Source: Conus ventricosus
Lineage: Eukaryota > Mollusca > Gastropoda > Neogastropoda > Conidae
Direction of reading: 5' to 3'
Assembly: GCA_018398815.1 (NCBI GenBank)
Contig: CM031610.1
Location: 29,480,289 to 29,544,288, forward strand
Length of the DNA: 64,000 bases
Below, piece after piece: positions 51,397 through 62,310 of the stretch. Both the position numbers and the translations under genes were made by a program. A model generated the notes under the pieces. It was not told the DNA's origin, searched no databases, and was given only the letters and a program-made list of their open reading frames with translations. Position 1 is the stretch's first letter. Each line of letters begins with the position of its first letter.

Positions 51397-54059
51397 AGAA
51401 AGCAGTTTCTAAATTGTTATTGCTTAGGTCAGAGTACAGCAGACATTTTCTTCTCGTTTGAATGCACACACCAAATCTCTTATCAAGGATAACCAGATGT
51501 GAACAAGTTAGACCTTTTGGTCTTCTTTTAAGTTTTCACACCAAATAAGCGAGTAGAAGTGTGAAAGAAGAGACAAGCACACAGGCAAGCAAGTAAAACA
51601 AATGAAAAAGAAATTAAAACCATTCCCATGAAAGATAGAAATATTTCCAGCAAGAATGATGACATCCTGGAGAAGTGAAAAATGATCTGTCATATTATTT
51701 TGCTGACTCAGACATGAGTGTCTTTGGTTCTCGTAAGATTCTGTCCTCCACTGCAAACTGTTATTTCTTACATTCCTCATCTTGGACAATAATCTCATGG
51801 ACAGACTTGACATTCAGTATGCAATGAAGAATGATTGGTGTATATGCAATATCATATCTTGGCTCTGTTATATCATCCTTAATCGAAAAGAAAAGAAAAT
51901 AAGAGAAGAGAATGCACTACTGCCTGTGTTTGGCTACCAGTGCACTGCTAGCTGAAATCAGCATGAAGTACTTGCCATTAAGTCAGTCAAAAGTTTGCAC
52001 CAACTATCAAAAATTCTAACATTAGCAGTTGCCATTACACTCTTATCAAGAGATTAATGTTAGTTACCCTATTTAAACATTCACTGATTCGGGAGAAGAA
52101 TCTGGATTTAATAGACCTATTCGATGAGACAGAAAAAATCAGGGGAAGATAACACTGCCTTTCTTTTGAAAAGAGTTATCTTTTCTCAGTTTATGGGTCA
52201 AGCAAATAGATCTAAAGAGTCAAATATTTGATTTGAAACGCATGCCAGGATGACAATCAAAGATATCAACTGTCTGCATTCCAGATGCACCATTTGACAT
52301 CACTGGTTTATTTTCTGTCCCTGACTTAACTGTTAAGTTGACAAATGGAGCACAAATTGGTTTGGACTTTCCCACGAATGGTATCTGTCCTGTGAAAATG
52401 GCAGGCTCGCTCTTTCTGAAAATGGCAGGCTCGCTCTTTCTGAACATGAGCTCAGATTACCTCTGCTGGAGGTTTCCGAACATGGTTTGTTGGCTTGCAT
52501 TCTGTTTGAGTTTAATGAAGTTGATTGTCTTTGAATAGAGGACTTTGGAGTTATGTTGCTGATGTTCACTGATACGTTACAAATGCCGAAAGGTTATCAA
52601 CTCAGGTAAAAGGTTTAAAGACTGGTAACACTAAATCATTTATCTTGTCTATCCAGAAAAGTAGCCTATTGAGAGCTACCTGTTTTTATACTCACATTCA
52701 TTCTGTCTCAAAATTGTTTATAAATCGATAGCTGAAGTGTTTTGTGTTTTCTTTGAAAAGTATATTCTGTTTTCTGTAGTTTTCAAACAGAAAGCATATA
52801 CTGAACAAAAGAGAGAGTAACTGTTTTGCAGTATTTTTGTATGAGTACATTTATACCTAAGTCTATTTTTGCAGCTTAATAAAGGGGATAAATCACTCTA
52901 GTCTATGATTTTTATGGAGCTGAAAAAGTAATTTAAACCTGTTAGTTATGTATTGTTTTCATAAAAAGGAATGAAGAAAGCCATAAAGCATTAAGCTTTT
53001 TCGAGGGGAAAATTCAGCTATCTCACATTGAAACATTGATATTCTTAAGCCCTTTGCTCTTCATATTTAATGTAATATCTGTGAAAATATTGTCTGATTT
53101 TTTTTTTAAATTACTTTTTTAATTATTATTATTAGTTGTTTTTTTTTGCATGGAAAGGGGTGATGGGAAGGAGGAAGGGAGAGCATATTTGTGTAACCTT
53201 TTTAACTTCTTTGTTTTCCGATATTTGTATTGTGCATTCCCAGAAAGTGAGGTACAGTGTTGCAGTCTGTGTGCCTTTTATCATGTGGTTTGTCTTCCCA
53301 GGTTTATTTTCCATGGTCCATGTACTTGCCCTTGGGCTGGAAACCATTATGTTATAATTTATATTTGTTATCAGTGGTTTGTGACCAGTCTAGGGATGTA
53401 TCGAACCGTGTAGATTCGTCACTGAAGTCCAGACCTCATCGAGAACATAACTTGATCATGTTTATTTTGATGTTTCTGTAATTATATCTGTTTTTATGCT
53501 GTGATATGTTATCCAGGATTCATTGCTGTTTTTGTTTGTTTGTCTGTTTTTAATGGCCATTTTTCAAAGTACAGGTTATGGTTATGTTTTTTTAACATTT
53601 GTTCTTTAATATGTATTTATATCATGTTATATCTTCATTCCGTCTATCTGCCACATTTATTTTTATGGTGGTAAATATGTGTTGTGTATTTCACTATTCA
53701 CCATCTTTTCTGGAAAGAGTTGAAACAAACAAACAAAAAGAGAAATGGAGAAAAAAATCACACACACAATCAAAAAGTAGGACCAAAAAATCACTTAAAG
53801 AAGTTGAAATTTGTTGTGTTGTGCTTGCACAAGCTGACATGGGATATTTGGCATGTCACATGAAGAGGAACTTCCGTCCACAGATGAGATCACCTCAGAA
53901 GGGAAAACCAGTATGAATGAACTAAGAAGCACCTGAATGATCAGATTAGGGAACCAGTGTCATCATGTGAACTCATACATTAGTTTTTAAACAGCCATTC
54001 ATTACAAAGATGCCTACAGTGCTTGCATGAATACGTCTGCAGACGCACAAAGACAAGCA

Positions 54060-54548
<489 letters not shown>

Positions 54549-55029
54549 CATGCATGCACGCAATCCATTTGTGCATAATTAAGAAAAAACATGCATGCCA
54601 CACAATTTTCATAGTTATACCTACATAGTTAGACTTACACATTTCCCTTGAGAATACAGGTTTCCAAATGTCAGTCAAACACTATCTTATTTCTTGAAAA
54701 TTTATGATTTGTGTTTCATATTTTTTCATTCTTCCACTTGCATTTGACTGAGTCTATTTTGAGAAACACTTTTTAAAAAATCCTGCTTCATCTGCGTTTT
54801 TTTTCCTTTTTAAGTGGCTTCCTTCCCTCAGTCTACTACTATACCCTTCCCTTAAACCCAGTTCTTAAAGGTCTATTTAGAGATTTTCGATAATTTGTTA
54901 AAAACAGGTCTACATGTCATATAACTACAGTATGGTATTCATTTTTCAAAAAAAGTCGCCGGAAGAATTTAATAGATAAAAAACGAGTTTTGCACACCTG
55001 TTCAAACCCCGCGCGGTAGACCGAAAACC

Positions 55030-55395
55030 GTGACGTCACTTGATGGACTGGCCGTCAGCCGCGACCTACACAACAAGCCAACGCCATGTGAAATCAACAC
55101 GAGTTGCGATCCCCCACAGCCTAAAAAGTCACGAGAGGGTGGCAGATATTGTGCTGTAGGCGTGTGCAGCAGCTCAGCAGGAGACGGATATTCTTTGCAC
55201 ACATTTCCATCTGATCCAGATTCTCGAAAGAAGTGGATTGGTTGGTGCAACCATGCCGGGCCACTAAGTTATTTTTACCACGTCAGTTCCAGCTGGACCA
55301 CGGAAACGAGCTGTTCCGACAATTGCCGAGCCTGTTCGAGTGGATCAAAAACTTCGTCTGCATTGTGCGCGTATACTTTGAAGGCGGAGTGGTAA
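55030..55395 (+). pseudogene. Truncated THAP-domain frame, left arm of the Kolobok-like element
   Basis: The frame starts at an alternative codon near the first inner inverted repeat (SLDGLAVSRDLHNKPTP). GGRYCAVGVCSSSAGDGYSL followed by HTFPSDPDSRKKWIGW carries the first two zinc Cys (C-x4-C), the FP pair and the conserved Trp of a THAP domain. The second half of the domain (C-x2-H and the AVPTxF end) is gone: the sequence jumps to the inner repeat, whose coding reading in another frame is PRQFQLDHGNELF. Confidence 0.7.
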
Positions 55396-55529
55396 GCTCG
55401 TACAGATGAGTACGATAGTCGCACGTTTATTCTGTTCTTATCTATGGACAGATCACACTTGTTAAATTGAATGAACACGTTAAGGCTTGAGGAAGGAGAA
55501 TCTCCGCTCGCCGTCCACGCGTGATCGCA

Positions 55530-55874
55530 TCAAGAAGTCAGTCGGTAGCCTCCCTCGAGACTTCGGTAAAGTCCGTACGCCTTCGGAATGATGTGTTCGG
55601 GCGTCCAGCTGGAACTGAATAGCTCGTTTCCGTGGTCCAACTGGAACTGACGTGGTAAAAAGAACTTAGCGTTCAAACTGATATGATATGGTAAAGGCCT
55701 TGCAGAAACATCCCCAGAGTTACATTGGCTGTCGCAATCATAGTCACTGCTTTTACATGATAAATTAAATACCGATCGAGATGTGCAAGAACCATCAGAA
55801 TCGCTTTCTGTCGCCGTTGGCTTGTTGTGTAGGTCGCAGCTGACGGCCAGTCCATCATGTGACGTCACATCCAA
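55530..55874 (-). pseudogene. Oppositely oriented transposon ORF fragment, right arm
   Basis: The minus-strand frame starts MDVTSHDGLAVSCDLHNKPT, the same N-terminus as the left arm. It continues through a Ser/Asp/Cys-rich part (SDSDGSCTSRSVFNLSCKSS) absent from the left arm, and reaches PRQFQLDHGNELF, shared with the left arm. It looks like a second, differently deleted copy of the same coding region in inverted orientation. Confidence 0.6.
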
Positions 55875-56667
55875 GAGTAGTTAAGCCATGCCAAGATTTA
55901 GTTGATTACCTCCCGTTTTCTTGATTACAGGTGAAAATGCCCACTTTCGCGGATCGATTTCGTGTGATCGGGAGAGAATCGGATGTTTATTTTACCAATT
56001 TATCAAACATTTCATATTTCTGCATAAGCTGACCAATTATCGAAAACCTCTAAAGTAGACCTTTAAGCCTTACTGCATTCTTCATCCCATGAGAAATTTA
56101 AGGTACATTCAAAGAAGAATACCGGTGTCTATTTCTATTCTTCTTCTGAGCTCTGAGAATGCTTTGAATTGTTCGTAAAGTACATTATTGATATCAGTGT
56201 GTGATATGTGTGTCTGTATGTATTTTCCTTTTTTTTCCCCTTCAAATTTTGAATATCTTTTTTTTAAAATGAATTTCATTGGTAGCAAGATCTATCGATT
56301 TTTTTTTTCTTTCTTTTTTTTTTTTGCGTCCTGTGCACTTACTCATGATGGCCAGTTTATAGCATGCCAAACTGAGTGCATTGTTCATGCACGCCTGGTC
56401 GGGAAGAATATCCACACTTACGTGGTGACTGTAAGTGGTTATGGTCAGTTCCTTCTGTCCATCCCTGTTTACAAGCTCTTTGCCAAAGACTGTGAAATTT
56501 TTTTTTTTCCATGCTTTTCAGTCTTTACAGGTGTCTGTGTGCGCACATTTAAAAACAGTCAAGCATTTGTGGACTTTATTAGCACACATGAACACACAGA
56601 TAGGCATGAGAGTGCTTGCTTGTGCACACACATGTGCACACACACATATACAGGCATGTGCGTGTGC

Positions 56668-56716
56668 ACACTCACACACACACACACGCACACACACACG
56701 CATGCAAGCACGTACG

Positions 56717-56747
<31 letters not shown>

Positions 56748-56749
56748 CA

Positions 56750-56794
<45 letters not shown>

Positions 56795-56806
56795 ACACAC
56801 ACAGTG
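56668..56806. repeat. (CA)n microsatellite with CGCACG islands
   Basis: About 140 bases of CA-rich repeat with ACC phase slips. Confidence 0.95.
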
Positions 56807-57052
56807 TCTTTTCAAATTCCACAAAAGAAAACACCATTGATGAAAAGAGTATGTACAGTGCACAAGAAAACATATCTGATTTTCCTGCAGATACAATTAT
56901 AACCTGTTTCCAGCGATGTTACTTTAAAATCTATTTGAAATCAGGATGTGATCCACTTCTACTTTTTAATCATCTGATCTTTATGCATACCAGTTGTGAA
57001 GGCTTTATACTAGCATTTGTGGTAATGTTCATATAACCTGAGAGTGTTGAAA

Positions 57053-57053
<1 letters not shown>

Positions 57054-57111
<58 letters not shown>

Positions 57112-57115
57112 CGCG
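57054..57115. repeat. (GT)n then (GC)n tract
   Basis: About 48 bases of GT followed by about 12 of GC alternation: a compact Z-DNA-permissive tract. Confidence 0.95.
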
Positions 57116-58017
57116 AACCCTTTCAAGCTCTTCCCCTTGCTTTTTCCTACCTTTTCAGATCCACATAGATAAACGGTATTCGGTACATTTGTGATAGTGT
57201 AATCAGTTGAACAGTTCCTCCCGTATTGACTTGTTTGTTCTATGATGTGTTTAGTATGCGGCGTTTTTGTCAGCTACCTGTACAGTTGGTTGCTTAGTTG
57301 ATATATTAGCTCATTGGTTTGCTTATTTCATCAAAAAGGTGTTAGTTATAGTGGTCAGAAGTGTAAGGATGTTGTTTGCAAATTGTTTCATTATGTCATT
57401 AGATTGCTTTGCTCAGTTTTGTTGTAAACTCAGACACTGTGTTGAGCTTACACCAAAGAAAAAAAATTCGTGTTTAATGTTAAAAGCACATTTTGATTAT
57501 GACATAGCCTTGTACCGGATATTAACACAAAAGTATTTTATATTTTTGCCTGTTGATATAAGTGTATGCTTAAAAAAAAAAGAAGATCCACATGATATAA
57601 GTTTTTCATCTGTCTGCCTCTCTATGCATGCATCTGTGCATTTCTTAATGTAAATTTTGTTGACATTGGCATCTTCTCGGAAAAGAAGAACAGAGATCTA
57701 ACAGCGCTCAGTTGCAGTGAATGATTTGGAAATTGAATTTAACAATGCAGAGTTGGTGTGGGTTTTTTTCCCTGCCGCGACAGCTATAGCAAGAAAAAGA
57801 AAGAAAGCCACAAAGGCCAGGCGTGAAGGATGAATATTGATGCCAGTACAAGAACTTGGGGTAGGACAAAACAAACAAACAAAACATGAACTAGGATGGA
57901 AAAACCAGTTGCACTACCCTGCCTTTGGTAAGCAGTCAGAATTTTATATGGAGAAATTCGTGAAACAATAGAGGGCGAAAATGTGAGCAGATCATTAAAG
58001 ATCTATTTGTGGGGAGC

Positions 58018-58042
58018 AAAAAAAAAAAAAAAAAAAAAAAAA
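58018..58042. repeat. A homopolymer, about 24 bases
   Basis: Pure A run. No recognisable retroposon immediately 5' of it. Confidence 0.85.
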
Positions 58043-58399
58043 GAAGTTCTGTGCAACGATACCATGCAGTGCACATGTTTGTAGTCTTAAAAAGAGGAAG
58101 GTTCAGGAGGGAAGAGGAGAAGGAAGAAATTGATACAGTGCAGCAGAATGGCAGACAGTATGATACTGAATGCTTGTTTAAAATCCCATCATACATGGGA
58201 TATCAGTGATTTACATACCTCATTATTTGCGTTTTTGAAGTTTTGCACAAAAAGTAGTTTGACTAATCATGGGGAACTGCACAGGGACTGTGTTCACAAA
58301 GCCGCAGTTGATTGTGAATACTGTATTCGTGGGTCACAAGCATTGCTCAAATATGTGCATGTTTTCTGGGGGTGAAAAATCCAGCACTAACGATCTAAC

Positions 58400-58520
58400 T
58401 AATCCAGCCTTCTCATCAAAAGATTACAAGACTCATAGCTGTGTGGGTGGAGGCTATGCGCACAAGATTGGATTTTAACCTGTGCTCATTACATGGCAGA
58501 ATGAGCACACTACCTCTGTC
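58400..58520 (-). mobile_element. Possible degenerate tRNA-derived SINE head
   Basis: The minus strand reads AGAGGTAGTGTGCTCATTCT, then GCCATGTAATGAGCACAGGT leading to a B-box-like GGTTAAAATCC. Spacing fits a tRNA, but both boxes are degraded and no body was matched. Confidence 0.35.
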
Positions 58521-58857
58521 CTTATGCTTATCCCTCCTATATCAGCAGTGTTGCTTTTTGTTGAATGATGTAATATTTTCTTACTGATTTGTTATTTATT
58601 TGTGCCTGCTAGCTATGGATGTTGATGTATTAGTCTTCTCGTGTATGGGCTGCTTGAAAAACATGTTTACTACTAAAGTTGGTATTTGCTTTTTGAAACC
58701 AAATAAAAAGTGGTAATTCAACATCATCTGTTTTCTGTGTTATTGTGAAACTGATGATTGTGTATATAAGGTGGACCTAGAGGATAATGGTGTAGGCCCT
58801 ATATTGGTATGACTGAAAGATGTGAGTGTGTTTGTGTCTGTGTGTGCGTGTGTAGGT

Positions 58858-58913
<56 letters not shown>

Positions 58914-58940
58914 GTGTATGTGTGTTAGAGAGAGAGAGAG
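58858..58940. repeat. (GT)n with a short (GA)n end
   Basis: About 60 bases of GT, then GAGAGAGAGAGA. Confidence 0.95.
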
Positions 58941-59167
58941 AGTATCAAAATAGGATACCAACAATATTCTCATTGATTATCAGACAGCAAAAGAAAAACT
59001 CATCAAAGACTTTTCATAAGAGATAACAGAGAATGCAAAATGAATAGGGAATTGATGAATACATCAATAAAAACATACTAACGAAACTGAAAATCTTTAG
59101 AAAGGAAAAATAAACAACTCTGCTTTTTTTCAGATACAAATATAAGGAGAGAAAAAAAAAGGTATCC

Positions 59168-59470
59168 CAGTCATCTGTTACACATTGTAGGCTGCAGATT
59201 GGAAGGTTGTGGGTTTCAGTGCCATCAGGGATATTCGTGAAATTTTTGGGTGCAAGAGTGGTTTCCTACTCTAGAGTTTAGTGTGCTATAGGCTCAGGAC
59301 TGTAAATACACAGTTGAATTTCACCCTTGTAGGTAACTGGAAGCATTTTGGACGGTGTTCTTTGTATTTCCACATCCACACTACCTGTATCTGTATTCCT
59401 CGGGCCGGGTGGACACGAGCACATTATGATGGGAAATTTAGAATACAGTCCTTGCATGCAGTTTCGGGCA
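59168..59470 (+). mobile_element. tRNA-derived SINE, family 1 copy B (degenerate)
   Basis: GGCTGCAGATTGGAAGGTTG and B-box-like GGGTTTCAGTGCC at 59211-59223 align with the head of the 34.1 kb copy. Downstream, TAGAGTTTAGTGTGCTATAG and GGCTCAGGACTG align with GGAGTTGAGTTTGCTACGGG and GGCTCATTTGGG of that copy at the same distance. The shared non-tRNA body shows common descent rather than two independent tRNA captures. Confidence 0.62.
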
Positions 59471-59782
59471 AAGAATGGGACTCCATAACGTTGTCTTCAT
59501 CATCATCATTGATTATCATTGAAAACAGAAGGGAAAACTCAAATTCTCTTTTTCTCATTTATCATTTTCATTTATCTCAGGGTCAGTGTCCTCTCCATGT
59601 CCATGTCCATGGAGAATCCATGTCAAGGTCGTCGTTTCACCAAGGTCGTAGGGTCCCTTGGCATTTCGTGCGTAATGGTGCTTAGTCAATCCAGTGAGGT
59701 CGGATGATTGGAAGGAATAATAGAATTTGTCAAGGCAAGGCAGAGGCCTGGCATCATCTGTCCTAATTTGATCCTAAGCAGG

Positions 59783-59832
59783 ATTGGAGGAACAGGAGGG
59801 GGGTGGGGTGGGGGGGGGTGGGGAGGTAGGGG
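59783..59832 (+). repeat. G-run cluster, possible quadruplex
   Basis: Four or more runs of four to eight G within about 45 bases on the plus strand, just 3' of the degenerate SINE. Confidence 0.5.
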
Positions 59833-60089
59833 ACTCTGTTCTAGAAACAGGTAAAGAGACGCAAAGGATGTTGACAGGTCTCAAAGACATGACTTTCGTC
59901 ATTATTTCTGTCTAATTGGGACCTGGTTGATCTTGCAGACTAAATTACGTCATCCCAAATTACTTGAATAGTCAACAACAAAAGTGGGCAGGTGACCGGA
60001 ATGTATTTTTTTTAAACATAAGCTTAAGCAGGTACGACGTAATGCAGCATAGGAATAAATAATCCCGGGTGATGAACACTTAGAAAAGA

Positions 60090-60470
60090 ATGTATAAATG
60101 GTCAAAGAACGTAAAGGCATGAACTATCAAGCTAGACTAAGAGAGCTGCATTTACACTCATCCAAACAAAGGCATTACACTCATCCAAACAAAGGCGTAT
60201 AAGAAGTAATCTTACTGAGACCCAAAAAACATTTAATAACTTATAAGCTATAGCTTTGGGGCATTCTTTTCACTGTCATTATAAAAACTAAAAATGAATG
60301 AGGTGGGCTGAAGCAAATATTCAGTGTTTCGGACCTAACGAGCGTAAACATCGTTTTGGTAATAGAGTTAATAATCTCTGGAACTCGCTGTCACCTGAGC
60401 TTGAAAACGGCACCACCTACTGAAATATGTTTTTTTGGTAATCTATACATTTTAAGCACTATGGTAGGCC
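60090..60470 (+). mobile_element. Decayed LINE fragment, reverse transcriptase C-terminal end
   Basis: KGMNYQARLRELHLHSSKQR resembles the GLSYEERLKxLxLxxLExRR block found near the C-terminus of Jockey/CR1-type reverse transcriptases. About 200 bases on, KHRFGNRVNNLWNSLSPELE is the following RVVNxWNxLPxxV block. Frames are broken between them. A 22-base tandem duplication (ACACTCATCCAAACAAAGGC twice, near 60157-60200) interrupts the first block. Confidence 0.7.
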
Positions 60471-60599
60471 TATTTCATTTATGATGATTAATTTATAACT
60501 AAAGTGCGCCATGCAAATGGCAAACTTCCCATTGAACATTGAAAGGTAGGATGTATATATAAGCCGTGAAGTCTGGGCTTGAGTTAAGTCTCTATAAAC

Positions 60600-60780
60600 T
60601 CTTTCTTCTGCTGCTACCGCAGCTGTTGCTGCTGCTGCTGCTACTAACTTCTCCCACCACTACCTTTGCTGCTACTACTACTGCTGCTGCTGCTGCTACT
60701 ACTACTTCTCCCACCACTACCTTGCTGTTGCTGCCGCTACTACTGTTACTTCTACTTACACCCCCCCCCCCCCCCAGCTC
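60600..60780. repeat. (CTG/CTA)n trinucleotide tract ending in C16
   Basis: Interspersed GCTGCTGCTG and CTACTACTAC runs over about 140 bases, then a pure C run at about 60761-60776. Confidence 0.9.
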
Positions 60781-60850
60781 CCTAAGACAGCCAGGTTAGA
60801 GGAGTTTTTTTGTCCGGTAGCAACATCAGTGCAGATCACTCTCTCCCCTC

Positions 60851-60851
<1 letters not shown>

Positions 60852-60888
<37 letters not shown>

Positions 60889-60911
60889 ACACACACACAC
60901 ACACACACACG
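60852..60911. repeat. (CA)n microsatellite
   Basis: About 60 bases with one ACC slip. Confidence 0.96.
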
Positions 60912-61717
60912 ATAGTTTGGAGAGAGGAGGAAGGGGACTTCTCTGAAGACCTGCTTCCCAGCTCTCCTTACAGTTTTTCCCTACTATCGTTTGTTGAAGC
61001 GTAGGCCATCCTTTGCTTGCAGGATGGATGACACTCAATAAAGAATACACAACTAACCAACCAACCAACCAAACAGGCACAACAATGTCATGCAGGCATC
61101 CCCAGACAGAATGTACCATCCTTAAGGATGGAATTTGAAACTGACACATAACCGAAAAAAAACGTTCTCAACATACAGAGCTGGACCTCGGATTTCCAGC
61201 TGTTGAAGAAGAGGAAGCTTCCGTATGATTCCCCTGAAATGTGCATTATATGAATATGTGTGAAATGAATTGTGGAATCGTAAGTTCTAGTAACAGCTGT
61301 GAAAACTCTACGAACGGAGGATCCACAAGTTTTCAGGGTGTTCCACACAGAGCAGAATATGCACGTTTTGCAAATGATGTTTACACAGACGAATTTTGCG
61401 GAAAGAAAGGGCAATAGCTAGATACCCCCCACCCTCAACCCCATGCCCACATCCCCTTCCCCCCTAATGATCCATCCTTTCGGACCCCTATCAATATGTA
61501 GGTGGCGACATTGGAAAGGATCGAGGGATAAGAATCGCTTTACCCATCCCCTACCCGTTCCTTCCCGTCATCTCTTGGGAGGACACCTTTCGGTGAAGTC
61601 ATCGAATTGCTTCCGTTCCTTCCCCATAAGGACGAACTGATCCGTTGCTGTTTAGCCTAATTCTGTAATTATAGTAATAATAATGACATAATAACAATCA
61701 TAATCATAATAATAGTA

Positions 61718-61787
61718 GTAAGCGTATCTCCTATGTGTCTGTTTTGTTAAAATATGCATGGTTCTTGGATATTGGTGTCTGCTTCTG

Positions 61788-61861
<74 letters not shown>

Positions 61862-62310
61862 TCTCTCTCTCTCTCTTCGAAAGAGAGTAGAGGGGTACTC
61901 TTAGAGTCATCTATTATACAATGCCTCAAAAATAGAAGTACATGGGAATTTTGTGCGTGTGTCTACGTAATGGAGTGAGAATGGCGATCTAACTGGAATT
62001 CAGAAATTCAGAAGTCATCATCATCATCATCATCATCATCGTCATCATCATTTTGAAAATATCTTTAGTAAGCGCATCTCCGATGCGTCCATTTTGTTAG
62101 GATATGCATGGTTCTTGGATATCGGTGTCTGTTTCTGCCTCCCCCCCTTCTGCTCTCTCTCTCTCTCTCTCTTCGAAAGAGAACAGAGTGGTACTTTTAC
62201 AGTCAACTATTATACAGTGCTTCAAAATTAGAAGCACATGATACTTTTGTGCGTGTGTCTACGTAATGGAGTGAAAATGGCGATCTAACTGGAATTCAAA
62301 AATAGAAGTC
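61718..62310. repeat. Tandem segmental duplication, about 240-300 bp x 2, each with a (CT)n core
   Basis: Copy 1 is 61718-62016 and copy 2 is 62068-62310. Both run GTAAGCG(T/C)ATCTCC..., ATATGCATGGTTCTTGGATA, TCTGCCTC, (CT)n, TCTTCGAAAGAGA, TTGTGCGTGTGTCTACGTAA and ATGGCGATCTAACTGGAATT. The CT core is about 88 bases in copy 1 and about 20 in copy 2. An (ATC)n tract (62013-62052) separates them. Confidence 0.93.
62013..62052. repeat. (ATC)n microsatellite
   Basis: About 12 trinucleotide units between the two copies of the segmental duplication. Confidence 0.93.

Larger units (their letters stand above)
54869..56062. mobile_element. Fold-back DNA transposon, Kolobok-like, with partial THAP domain
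   Basis: Flanked by TTAA on both sides (54865-54868 and 56063-56066). Terminal inverted repeats begin AGGTCTA and match over about 30 bases with a few differences, including TTTTCGATAATT. Two further inverted pairs lie inside: 55032-55083 with 55815-55868, and 55272-55312 with 55621-55661. TTAA target duplications, AGG termini and a THAP zinc finger together are the marks described for the Kolobok superfamily. No transposase catalytic domain is present, so this is a non-autonomous, internally rearranged copy. Confidence 0.8.
56067..60080. other. Spacer with microsatellites, no gene seen
   Basis: Contains CA, GT and A-run tracts plus SINE fragments listed separately. The long frame across 56188-57036 is carried by T-runs and CA repeats and shows no domain. 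Confidence 0.5.

Noticed and set aside
56188..57036. A 282-codon frame, the longest in the window
   Set aside because: It is held open by T-runs (poly-Phe) and a CA tract; the remaining parts show no domain, and it begins at a low-information position.
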